Part shown: positions 25,366-32,340 of the stretch, piece after piece | Numbering within the stretch: position 1 is the first letter of the stretch | Layout of the letters: each line of letters starts with the position of its first letter | NCBI RefSeq assembly: GCF_016802865.1 | Contig: NZ_JAEVHM010000052.1 | Span: 1 to 32,340, forward strand | Source of the DNA: Micromonospora parastrephiae | Lineage (GTDB): Bacteria > Actinomycetota > Actinomycetes > Mycobacteriales > Micromonosporaceae | Direction of reading: 5' to 3' | DNA: 32,340 nucleotides | Notes under the pieces: generated by a model | Seen by the model: only the letters and a program-made list of their open reading frames with translations | Told to the model about the DNA's origin: nothing | Database searches by the model: none | Program-made: the position numbers and the translations under genes

Positions 25366-26184
25366 GTGCGGGTCAGCACGGCGACGAGCGCGGGTAGGAC
25401 CGGTCGGCCGAACGAGGACTTTGTCGGTGCTGTTCCGAACGCCGTCGTCCTGCTGGACGGTGCCGGCATCCCGGGCGCCGAATCGCTCTGCTCGCACGGT
25501 GTCGCCTGGTACACGCACCGCCTTGGTGGCACGCTGCTCGGCCACCTCTCGCGCGACGGCGGGGAAGACCTCGCGGGCATCCTCGCCACCGCGATCGGCG
25601 AGGTGGCCGCCGAGCACGGCGACACGTGCGACATCGCGGACCCTGCGAGCCCCCAGGCCACCGTCGGGATGGTCCGCGCCCACCGGGGCCGCCTGGACCA
25701 TCTCCTGCTCGCGGACTCCTTCCTCGTCCTCGACCAGGCCCACGCCGGCCCGCAGGTGATCACCGACGAGCGCGAGGTGCTTGCCAGGCGCGACTGCGCG
25801 ACGCCCCTGGAGGGGCTTGCGCAGGGAACACCGGAGTACGAGCGCGCTCGCGACTCCTGCGTGACGGCGCTGCGGGCACGCCGGAACCAGCCGGGCGGTT
25901 ACTGGATTGCCAAGGACGACCCGCGTGCCGCGCAGGAGGCGGTGACCGGCAGCCGGTCCCTGCATGACCTGAACGGCGTCGCGCTGCTCAGCAATGGCGC
26001 CAGTCGCATCGTGAGCCCGTACGGCGTGACCGACTGGCCCGGCGTCCTGGAGCTGCTCGCCGCCCACGGCCCATCCGGTGTCATCCGCCGCGTCCGGCAG
26101 CTCGAAGCCCAGGCTGCCGACGGCCCCAATGCTCAGATCCCGGACGACGCCACGGTCGTCCACTGCACGCACCTGCCGAGTTAG
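25366..26184 (+). CDS. PP2C-like protein phosphatase domain protein
   Basis: A 272-residue soluble protein. GTG 25366 has CGGAGGA at 25354-25360. The metal-binding PPM motifs are recognisable: GRPNEDF at 13-19 and VVLLDGAGIPG at 27-37, the equivalent of the RxxNED and DGxGG motifs. LLLADSFLVLD in the middle and LLSNGASR near residue 208 correspond to later PPM strands. The late NPDDNxT-type motif appears as AQIPDDATVVHC near the C-terminus (Asp-Asp). It may remove phosphate from Ser/Thr in a signalling route. It stands 280 bp after the STAND gene, so a link to that module is possible but unproven. Confidence 0.8.
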   Translation: MRVSTATSAGRTGRPNEDFVGAVPNAVVLLDGAGIPGAESLCSHGVAWYTHRLGGTLLGHLSRDGGEDLAGILATAIGEVAAEHGDTCDIADPASPQATVGMVRAHRGRLDHLLLADSFLVLDQAHAGPQVITDEREVLARRDCATPLEGLAQGTPEYERARDSCVTALRARRNQPGGYWIAKDDPRAAQEAVTGSRSLHDLNGVALLSNGASRIVSPYGVTDWPGVLELLAAHGPSGVIRRVRQLEAQAADGPNAQIPDDATVVHCTHLPS

Positions 26185-26233
26185 GAGTCGCCCTCGACGG
26201 GTGGCGTTCGGCGTACGCCGGGCATGACCGCCC

Positions 26234-26779
26234 TCACCGGGCCGGTGTTCGCCTTCGCCGGCGGTACGCGGCGGCCTTGGCACGGTCTCCGCAGCCGCGC
26301 ATGCCGCACCAGCGCCGCCGCGAGCCTCGCGACCGATCGACGAACGCCCGGGTGCAGTGCTCGTCGGCGCACCATCGGAGGGCGTGGCGGTCGTCGCTGG
26401 CGTGCAACTCCAGGCAGTCGCGCGCGAGAACCGCCAGGACGGCGTCCATGTCGCCCCTGCGGTGCACCCCGTCATCGTCCAGGCGCAGCGTGGGTAGCGG
26501 GCCTGCCGCGGCCTCGTTGACCAGCTCGCGGTCCGCCGTGGCCGCGGCGGTGCCGTCGATCAGGGCTTGGACCAGGCGGAACATCGCCTCCCGGAGATCC
26601 TTGGCCTGCCGCAGGCCGGCATCGTCCACGCGAGGAGGCCGCTCGACGATGCCCGCCTGGACGGCCCAGTCCGCGAAATCCTCCGGGGCGGTCAGCTGCT
26701 CGACGTCGGCGTGGCCGCGCTCGGAGACCGTGGGAACGAAGTCCAGTACCGGCCGGTCGGCGATGAACTCGAACTTCAC
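26234..26779 (-). CDS. CGNR-type zinc-finger transcriptional regulator (ABATE domain)
   Basis: A 181-residue predicted DNA-binding protein. The N-terminal ABATE-like domain begins with FIADRPVLDFVPTVSERGHA. The C-terminal finger has RWCADEHCTRAFVD (Cys137, Cys142) and RWCGMRGCGDRAKAAAYRRR (Cys158, Cys163). The family's diagnostic CGNR is CGDR here (Asp165), while the four zinc-binding cysteines are kept. GTG 26779 is the start. It is divergent from an MFS transporter gene with two TCACC-N9-GGTGA elements at or next to the starts, so it is likely to regulate itself and that transporter. Confidence 0.9.
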   Translation of the reverse strand: MKFEFIADRPVLDFVPTVSERGHADVEQLTAPEDFADWAVQAGIVERPPRVDDAGLRQAKDLREAMFRLVQALIDGTAAATADRELVNEAAAGPLPTLRLDDDGVHRRGDMDAVLAVLARDCLELHASDDRHALRWCADEHCTRAFVDRSRGSRRRWCGMRGCGDRAKAAAYRRRRRTPAR

Positions 26780-26780
26780 G

Positions 26781-26849
26781 TCACCATGTTGACCGGTGAC
26801 GCGACGTGCTGCAAGAGTGGTCCGGTGGCATCACCGGTTGAACAGGTGA
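26781..26849. promoter_or_regulatory. Paired 19-bp operator-like elements between the CGNR regulator and MFS genes
   Basis: TCACCATGTTGACCGGTGA (26781-26799) and TCACCGGTTGAACAGGTGA (26831-26849) share perfect 5-bp inverted ends TCACC/GGTGA with nine bases between, 50 bp apart. The first includes TTGACC, a plausible -35 for the MFS gene; the second lies over its predicted start. They are likely sites for the CGNR protein or another repressor. Confidence 0.5.
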
Positions 26850-28036
26850 CGGATATTGATTCCGGTACCCGTCTGAACCCCGCACGGCTGGCCCACTATC
26901 TGGCCGCGGCGCTGCTGGCGCGTACGGCCGACGAAGGCGCACGCGTCGCGCTGGTGGTCTTCGCCCTCGAACGGACGGGCAGCGCCGCCGTCGGCGGGAC
27001 ATTGGTCGCGACCCTGCTCATCCCACACGTTGTGGCCGCGCCCCTGGTCGGCGCGCTGGTCGATCGGTCGCGGCGGCCGACGGCTGTGCTCGCCGGCGCG
27101 ATCACCGTCTTCGCCGGCGCCCTCGCGGCCCCGGTCGCCCTGCTCGGTCACGCGCCGCTGTGGCAGACCTACCTCGTCCTCGCGCTGGCCGGGTGCTGCG
27201 GACCGGCGGTGACCGGAGGGCTGACCAGCCGGTTGGCCGAGCTGGCCGGACCCGGGCGGGAGGCTCGCGCCTTCGCACTGGACTCGCTGTTCTACAGCAT
27301 CGCCGGCATGGCGGGGCCGGCGGCGGTCGGGCTGGTGGCGGCGGCCGCCGGCCCGAGCACCGCCACCCTCACGCTCGCGATCGCCGCCGCGATCGGCGCA
27401 CTCGGCGTCGCGTCTCTCCGCTTGTCCGCCTCCGACAGCGCGACGGAGCGGCAACGAACGGCAGGTCTGTTCCACGGTGCCCGCACGATCGCGCGGGATC
27501 CGGCCCTGCGGGTGCTCACCCTCGCCACCAGTTTCGGCCAACTGGGCCTCGGCGGTCTTGCCGTCGTCGCCACCACCCTGGCTGCCGCGGCGCACGAACC
27601 CACGCGGGCTGGCCTGCTCCTCAGCGTGATCGCCGGTGGCGCGTTCGTGGGCTCCCTGCTCTGGACATGGCGGCCGCTGCCGGCGTCCTGCGCGCCGGGC
27701 GTGACGGTCTGGGCCATGGCCGCCAGCGGCGTACCCCTCGCGCTGGCCGCCGCCGTGCACTCCCTACCGCTGACCGCGGCGCTGTTCGCGCTGTCCGGGC
27801 TCTTTACCGGGCCGTTCACCGCAGCGCTGTTCCTGGCCCGGAACCAGTTGGCGGCCGAGGCGATCCGTACGCAGGTCTTCACCATCGGCGCCGGACTGAA
27901 GGTGGCGGCTGCCGCGATCGGCGCCGGCCTCATGGGTCTCGCCGCCCACCTGCCGGCGAGCGCCCAACTGCTGCTGGTCGCCGCCTTCCCGATCGTCGCG
28001 GGAATGGCGGGCGGCGTACTGCTGCGTGGCCGGTAG
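26825..28036 (+). CDS. MFS transporter
   Basis: A 403-residue membrane protein with about ten to twelve helices. [20 protein letters not shown] at the N-terminus and [20 protein letters not shown] (loop 2-3 motif) mark the major facilitator superfamily. The best candidate start is GTG 26825, but ATG 26786 and a GTG at 26845 are in frame and no strong ribosome site decides between them. The gene is divergent from the CGNR regulator and probably controlled by it. The substrate is unknown; this subgroup mainly exports small molecules. Its 3' end overlaps the antisense tail of the flavoprotein reading frame. Confidence 0.88.
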   Translation: MASPVEQVTDIDSGTRLNPARLAHYLAAALLARTADEGARVALVVFALERTGSAAVGGTLVATLLIPHVVAAPLVGALVDRSRRPTAVLAGAITVFAGALAAPVALLGHAPLWQTYLVLALAGCCGPAVTGGLTSRLAELAGPGREARAFALDSLFYSIAGMAGPAAVGLVAAAAGPSTATLTLAIAAAIGALGVASLRLSASDSATERQRTAGLFHGARTIARDPALRVLTLATSFGQLGLGGLAVVATTLAAAAHEPTRAGLLLSVIAGGAFVGSLLWTWRPLPASCAPGVTVWAMAASGVPLALAAAVHSLPLTAALFALSGLFTGPFTAALFLARNQLAAEAIRTQVFTIGAGLKVAAAAIGAGLMGLAAHLPASAQLLLVAAFPIVAGMAGGVLLRGR

Positions 28037-29629
28037 GCGGCTGACCCCCGCCGAGCACCGCGCCGGACATCCGTCAGACCAGCGGCGCCTGCGCCGGCCG
28101 GCGCCGTCGCCGGCGGCACCCACACCGTCGGGCGTCGTGATCGGGGCGGTGACGATCCGGCTGGGCAGCACCGGCGCGTCCCGGCCCGTGCCGCGCCGAC
28201 CGTCGCCGCCGGACGACTCGTGGTAGTCCTGCTCGACATTGACCGACCAGACGTCGTGCGTACTGCCGGTGGCGATGTTCTCGGCGGTGAGCATCGCGGT
28301 CACCATCGAGTGGTCCTGGTTGTTGTAGCGGTGCATGCCGTTGCGGCCCACCGGGTGCACGTTGGGCACCGCCTCGGCCAGCCACGCCCGGATCACGTCC
28401 ACGTTGTGCTGGTAGCGCTCGTCGTACACCGGGTATGCCTTCGGCATGCGCACGACGTACCCGGCCTCCACCACGCCCGGTCGCACCAACCCCAACCGCT
28501 CCAGCTCCGCGGTGGCCAACGCCACGAGGTCGGCATCCGAGGTACGCCACATCTCGTCGTCCTCGAACACGAAGTACTCCAGGCCCAGGCAGGTGCGTCC
28601 GTCCTTGACGAGGTACGGCGACCAGGAGCCGAAGTTCTGGATCCGGCCCACCCGCACCCCCGGGTCGTGTACGTAGATCCAGTTGTCCGGGAACGAGAAC
28701 TCCGCCGGCACCACCAGCGCGACCGTCAGGAAGTCGCGGTAGCGCAGGTCGGCGGCGCAGGCCAGCACCTCCGGCGGCGCCGGCGGGCGCAGCGCGCTCA
28801 CCAGCTCCGAGATCGGCATGGACGAGATCACGTGGTCGGCCGGTTCGGTGCGCTGCCCGCCCGCCCCGTCGACCGTCACGCTGATCGCCCGCCGCCGCTT
28901 CGGGTCGCGGTGCACCGCGGTCACCCAGGTGCCGGTCGACAGGTGCCCGCCACGCCCGCGGACCTGCTCGGCACAGCGCTCCCACATCATGCCCGGCCCG
29001 TACTTCGGGTACTGGAACTGCTCGATAAGGCTGGTCACGTCCGTGCGCCGCCGGCTGGGCAGCAGCGCGTTGCGGATGGCCGTGGCCAGCGACAGGTTCT
29101 TGATCCGCTGCGCGGCCCAGTCGGCCTGCAACCGGTCCGCCGGCATACCCCAGACCTTCTCGGTGTACGTCTTGAAGAAGATCGAGTACAGCCGCCACCC
29201 GAACCGGGCCGACACCCAGCCCTCGAAGTGCGACTGGTCCCGCGGCGGGCGCAGCCGGGCCCGGGCGTACGAGCCCAGGCACCGGACCGCCTCCGGCAGC
29301 CCCAGGTTGCGCAGCGCGTTCACGGCGCTGAGCGGGTAGTTGAACAGCGCGCCCCGATAGAAGATCCGGCTCATCCGAGGTCGGGTCAGGAAGTCCTCGT
29401 CCGGCAGGATCTCGTGCCAGAACGCCTCCACCCTCGGCACCTTCGTGAAGAACCGGTGCCCGCCGATGTCGAAACGCCACCCGTCGCGCTCGACGGTCCG
29501 GCTGATCCCGCCGACCACCTCGTCGGCCTCGAAGACCCGGACCGGCCGGCCGTGCCGCAGCAGCTCGTACGCCGCTGTGAGTCCCGCCGGCCCCGCGCCG
29601 ATGATCACCGTGCCGTGCTGCTCGCCCAT
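27764..29629 (-). CDS. NAD(P)/FAD-dependent oxidoreductase, UDP-galactopyranose-mutase-like
   Basis: ATG 29629 (GGGAG ribosome site) begins [20 protein letters not shown] with the dinucleotide motif GAGPAG at 11-16 and Glu35 (RVFEAD) at the end of strand two. GGHRFFTKV and [15 protein letters not shown] are typical of UDP-galactopyranose mutase and related flavin enzymes that remodel surface sugars. The family-like part ends near [13 protein letters not shown] and [10 protein letters not shown]. The frame then runs on for over 100 low-quality codons antisense to the MFS gene, to a stop at 27764. An adjacent frame stops at 28074, so the true end is probably there and the tail is due to an indel. 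The gene is divergent from a PIG-V-like mannosyltransferase, which suggests a shared envelope-glycan role. Confidence 0.82.
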   Translation of the reverse strand: MGEQHGTVIIGAGPAGLTAAYELLRHGRPVRVFEADEVVGGISRTVERDGWRFDIGGHRFFTKVPRVEAFWHEILPDEDFLTRPRMSRIFYRGALFNYPLSAVNALRNLGLPEAVRCLGSYARARLRPPRDQSHFEGWVSARFGWRLYSIFFKTYTEKVWGMPADRLQADWAAQRIKNLSLATAIRNALLPSRRRTDVTSLIEQFQYPKYGPGMMWERCAEQVRGRGGHLSTGTWVTAVHRDPKRRRAISVTVDGAGGQRTEPADHVISSMPISELVSALRPPAPPEVLACAADLRYRDFLTVALVVPAEFSFPDNWIYVHDPGVRVGRIQNFGSWSPYLVKDGRTCLGLEYFVFEDDEMWRTSDADLVALATAELERLGLVRPGVVEAGYVVRMPKAYPVYDERYQHNVDVIRAWLAEAVPNVHPVGRNGMHRYNNQDHSMVTAMLTAENIATGSTHDVWSVNVEQDYHESSGGDGRRGTGRDAPVLPSRIVTAPITTPDGVGAAGDGAGRRRRRWSDGCPARCSAGVSRLPATQQYAARHSRDDREGGDQQQLGARRQVGGETHEAGADRGSRHLQSGADGEDLRTDRLGRQLVPGQEQRCGERPGKEPGQREQRRGQR

Positions 29630-29765
29630 GCCGCCGTACTCCCTGCTCACCGTGATGGTTGAGGCGCCGCGCGTACCCGTTATGCCTGAGATGTCACCTC
29701 GCTGTCGTGGTGTTTCCGCTCCGGCGGGGCGCGCGACGGCGTACAACGGGAAGGGCGACACCCCC

Positions 29766-31031
29766 ATGCGGCGGGTGGGCCGGCAAACCGGGGGAGCGGG
29801 GCGGATGCACCGGGGGCGAAGCGGCGTGACGGCGCTGGCCACCCGGTTGGCCGGGGCGGGCCGGGCCGGCGCGCGGCTGGCCCGTCGCGTTCCGGAGCCC
29901 TGGCCGTACGTGATCGGTCTGTTCGTCGGCGCGAAGGTGCTGCTGACCCTGCTCGGGCTGCTGGTCCTGCACGCCTGGGACGGCGTCCCCGGCGCGCCAC
30001 CCCCCGACGACGCGCTCATGCGGGCGCAGCAGCGGGAGATCTCCGGGCATCGGTGGATCTCCCTGTGGTTCGCCTGGGATGCCCATCTCTACCTGCGGCT
30101 GAGCGAGCTGCCCCTGACCGGGCCGTGGCGGGACTTCGGCTTCCCGCTGCTGTATCCGTTCCTGGCCCGGCCGGTCGGCGCGCTGCTCGGCGGCGACAAC
30201 GCCCTGGCCCTGCTACTGATCAGCAACGTCGCGTTCCTGCTGTCGCTCTGGTACGGCTACCGGCTGGCCGAGCTGCTGCTCGGCGACGCGGACGCGGCCC
30301 GCCGCTTCACCCGGTACCTGGTGCTGCTGCCGACCGCGTTCCTGTTCCAGGCCGCGCTGACCGAGTCGCTCTTCGTCTGCCTCGCGCTGGCCGCGTTCTT
30401 CTACGCCGAACGGCGCCGCTGGCTGCTGGTCGGCGTGCTCGGCTACTTCCTGGCGATGAGCCGGTCGGTCGGCCTGGTCGTCGCGCTGCCGCTGGCCCTG
30501 GTGCTGCTGCGCCAGCACGACTGGCGGCTCGGCCCGCGCGCCCTGCTCGGCTACCTGCGGACCGGATGGCCGTTGCTGCTGCTGCCCGCCGGCTGGTTCA
30601 CCTTCATGGCGTTCTGCCGGTGGCGCGGCGGGGACTGGTTCGCCTACCAGCACGCCCAGCAGACCGGGTGGGGGATCAGAATGCAGAACCCGGTGCCGGT
30701 GCTGCTCGGCGGCCTGGCCGGGGAGCCGCGCGACGCCGCGCGGGTGTGGTTCGCCGTGGCCGTCCTCGCCGTGCTGGTCGCCGGGTTCCGCCGCCGGGAG
30801 CTGGCATACCTGGTCTACGGCGTCCTCATGGTGCTGGTGCCGCTGTCGATGGGCCCGCCGGTCTACAAGAGCCTGCTGCGCTACCTGTTGGCCGCCTTCC
30901 CGGTGGCCCTGGTGCTGGCCCGCTGGGCCCGCCGCGCCAGCGTCGACGTGTGGCTGACCGCGACGCTCGCCGTGGTGCAGGGCGCGCTGTTCGTGCTCTG
31001 GCTCAGCTACTGGACCCACATGATCATCTGA
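29766..31031 (+). CDS. PIG-V-like (GPI-mannosyltransferase 2-type) membrane glycosyltransferase
   Basis: A 421-residue protein with about nine hydrophobic helices. [20 protein letters not shown] near residue 100 has the loop-1 acidic residue typical of GT-C enzymes. [20 protein letters not shown] followed by [20 protein letters not shown] is the PIG-V/mannosyltransferase pattern. These enzymes use polyprenyl-phosphate sugars on the outer face of the membrane. ATG 29766 is taken; an alternative ATG at 29805 has a closer GGGGAG and would remove 13 basic residues. It is divergent from the UGM-like flavoprotein. The small EVE-like gene starts 33 bp after the stop. Confidence 0.87.
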   Translation: MRRVGRQTGGAGRMHRGRSGVTALATRLAGAGRAGARLARRVPEPWPYVIGLFVGAKVLLTLLGLLVLHAWDGVPGAPPPDDALMRAQQREISGHRWISLWFAWDAHLYLRLSELPLTGPWRDFGFPLLYPFLARPVGALLGGDNALALLLISNVAFLLSLWYGYRLAELLLGDADAARRFTRYLVLLPTAFLFQAALTESLFVCLALAAFFYAERRRWLLVGVLGYFLAMSRSVGLVVALPLALVLLRQHDWRLGPRALLGYLRTGWPLLLLPAGWFTFMAFCRWRGGDWFAYQHAQQTGWGIRMQNPVPVLLGGLAGEPRDAARVWFAVAVLAVLVAGFRRRELAYLVYGVLMVLVPLSMGPPVYKSLLRYLLAAFPVALVLARWARRASVDVWLTATLAVVQGALFVLWLSYWTHMII

Positions 31032-31064
31032 TTGACGTCACCGCCGGCCGGGCAGGATGGACGC

Positions 31065-31505
31065 ATGACCGAGCCACGGGTGCGCCTCGACGACCTGGGC
31101 GCCTGGCTGATCAAGGGCAATGCCGACCTGGTCGACCTGAGCGCCCGGTTCGCCCGGGAGCCGCTGGTGACGAGTTGGTGCGTACGCCCCGGCTACCGGG
31201 CGCGGTTGATGCGCGCCGGGCAGCCGGTGGTCTTCTGGGCCAGCGGCAGCCGTGGTCGACTGCCGTACGGGGTGTGGGGCGTCGGACGGGTCACCGGGGC
31301 GGTCGACCCGGGACCGCCGGGGCAGCCCTGGTCGGTGCCACTGAACCTGCCCATCCTCGCCGAGCGCGACCGGGTGCCCCGACCGGTGTTGCGTGCCGAC
31401 GACCGGCTCGCCGCCCTGGAGGTGTTCCGGCAGCCGCAGGCCGCCAACCCCTCCTACCTGACCGTGGCCCAGTTCACCGCCCTGCGTACCCACCTGCCGG
31501 CCTGA
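31065..31505 (+). CDS. EVE/PUA-like domain protein
   Basis: A 146-residue soluble protein from ATG 31065 (AGGA upstream). TSWCVRPGYRARLMRAGQPV followed by VFWASGSRGRLPYGVWGVGR is the beta-barrel pattern of EVE domains, which share the PUA fold and read modified bases in other proteins. No other domain is fused. It is 33 bp after the mannosyltransferase and may be co-transcribed, but the function seems unrelated. The assignment is by pattern only. Confidence 0.7.
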   Translation: MTEPRVRLDDLGAWLIKGNADLVDLSARFAREPLVTSWCVRPGYRARLMRAGQPVVFWASGSRGRLPYGVWGVGRVTGAVDPGPPGQPWSVPLNLPILAERDRVPRPVLRADDRLAALEVFRQPQAANPSYLTVAQFTALRTHLPA

Positions 31506-31599
31506 GCGCGCGCGTCCGGGTGCCCCGGCCTGCGCTCGACCTCCGGCCCTGTGCGAGCCTGCTACCCGTCGTTGCACGCGCACCCTGTGGGGAGGCCCG

Positions 31600-32172
31600 G
31601 TGTTCGCTCTGCCGCTGACCGAGGAGGTCGAACTGCGCCCGCTGGACCCGTGGCGGGCCGAGGAGTTCCTCGCCCACCTGGACCGGGCCCGCGAGCACAT
31701 CCGGCCCTGGGCCTCGCCCTCCTTCGTCGCCACCGACCTGCCCTCTGCCCGCGCGGTGTTGCAGCGGTACGCGGACCGCTGGGCCAGCGACACCGGCGGC
31801 ATCTGGGGACTGTGGTGGCACGGCACGCTGGTCGGCGGCGTCACGTTCGTGTCGTTCGACGTCGCGTTGGGCGTCTGCGAGGTCGGCTGCTGGCTGGAGC
31901 CGGCGGCGCAGGGCAGAGGCATGGTCGCGCCGGCGGTCCGCCGGATCGTCGACTGGGCGGTCCGCGAGCGCGGCATCCAGCGCGTGGAGTGGCGCACCAA
32001 CGCCGAGAACACCCGCAGCAAGGCCCTCGCCGCCCGGCTCGGCCTGCGCCTCGACGGCACGCTCCGCCAGCTCTACCCGAGCCCGCGCGGACGCATCGAC
32101 CTTGAGGTTTGGTCGGTGCTGGCCGACGAGTGGCTGGCCGCGCCCACCCACTCGCCACCCACCGTCCACTGA
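31600..32172 (+). CDS. GNAT acetyltransferase, RimJ/RimL-like
   Basis: A 190-residue GNAT-family enzyme that transfers acetyl groups from acetyl-CoA. It opens with LTEEVELRPLDPWRAEEFLA. The acetyl-CoA loop is LEPAAQGRGMVAPAVRRIVD (Q/RxxGxG/A), followed by WRTNAENTRSKALAARLGLR, the strand/helix typical of the ribosomal-protein N-acetyltransferase group. GTG 31600 has GGGGAGG at 31589-31594. The acceptor may be a protein N-terminus or a small amine. It is a single gene with no clear operon partner. Confidence 0.9.
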   Translation: MFALPLTEEVELRPLDPWRAEEFLAHLDRAREHIRPWASPSFVATDLPSARAVLQRYADRWASDTGGIWGLWWHGTLVGGVTFVSFDVALGVCEVGCWLEPAAQGRGMVAPAVRRIVDWAVRERGIQRVEWRTNAENTRSKALAARLGLRLDGTLRQLYPSPRGRIDLEVWSVLADEWLAAPTHSPPTVH

Positions 32173-32206
32173 CGACGGCGGATTTCTGTCGTACCCGCGC
32201 GGCACC

Positions 32207-32340
32207 ATGCATCCATGGCCGTCCCCGCGCTCCACCCCGCACCCCGACCCGCCGCGTTCCGTGCCGCTGCGCGAGGCGCGCACCCGGTTCAGCCAGCTCG
32301 TCGCGCTGGCCGAGCTGACCGACGCGGTCCACCGTCGTCA
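32207..32340 (+). CDS. Phd/YefM-like antitoxin, N-terminal part (runs off the window)
   Basis: The frame from ATG 32207 (or GTG 32261) reads SVPLREARTRFSQLVALAEL and then TDAV before the window ends. PLREAR-RFSQLVALAE is the characteristic first helix region of Phd/YefM-type antitoxins. The first ~18 codons are Pro/Arg/Ser-rich, so the GTG may be the real start. A toxin gene would be expected just outside the window. Confidence 0.55.
   Translation, partial: MHPWPSPRSTPHPDPPRSVPLREARTRFSQLVALAELTDAVHRR

Noticed and set aside
26209..26220. CGGCGTACGCCG palindrome between convergent phosphatase and CGNR genes
   Set aside because: Twelve bases without room for a loop and no T-tract; too short to call a terminator with confidence.
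1..32340. CRISPR arrays, insertion sequences, tRNA or rRNA genes
   Set aside because: No regularly spaced repeats, transposase motifs, cloverleaf sequences or rRNA signatures were seen on either strand.

Overview
The window is high-GC DNA (GTG starts, strong purine-rich ribosome binding sites, few intergenic bases, terminator hairpins without T-tracts). Gene families such as the DUF574-type SAM methyltransferase and the small 'FDLDRTTHRF' protein point to a filamentous actinomycete, most likely of the Micromonosporaceae (inferred from protein style; no rRNA or tRNA is present to prove it).

Region 1 (1-7484): after the tail of an unidentified gene comes a plus-strand operon: ABC permease, THI5/NMT1-like lipoprotein, ABC ATPase, Gfo/Idh/MocA oxidoreductase, DUF993 dihydrodipicolinate-synthase-like protein, sugar-phosphate isomerase/epimerase-like TIM barrel and an NCS1-type permease. 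It looks like an uptake-plus-catabolism cassette for an unknown small molecule, possibly a modified sugar or cyclitol. Its promoter is bracketed by two LacI-type operators. A nearly identical operator pair brackets the promoter of a secreted ThuA / sugar-dehydrogenase propeller / PKD / carbohydrate-binding fusion at 13205-16664, so one LacI-family regulator outside the window may control both loci.

Region 2 (7481-12851): a small conserved protein, a large secreted subtilase (S8) behind a CebR-like palindrome, a lipoprotein, and a DUF6817 gene followed by a broken CoaD-like nucleotidyltransferase remnant.

Region 3 (13205-20873): the ThuA fusion, a DUF574 methyltransferase, a small secreted protein, and a divergent LysR regulator/MFS exporter pair with repeated half-sites between them.

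Region 4 (21002-26236) is the most interesting part. A two-helix membrane protein with a polar tail lies 4 bp before a 1059-residue STAND-type ATPase with TPR repeats. The tail of the first and the N-terminus of the second share a short motif, the arrangement expected of a bacterial amyloid-signalling (BASS-like) sensor/effector pair. A PP2C-like phosphatase and a possible small membrane protein follow.

Region 5 (26234-32340): a CGNR-type regulator divergent from an MFS transporter with twin operators, a UDP-galactopyranose-mutase-like flavoprotein divergent from a PIG-V-like mannosyltransferase, an EVE-like protein, a GNAT acetyltransferase, and the start of a Phd/YefM-like antitoxin at the edge.

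Several genes are split by single missing G/C bases in or next to G/C runs (near 5045, 6213, 6318, 16200 and 16509). The proteins are otherwise perfectly conserved across each break, so residual sequencing error is a serious alternative to true gene decay.
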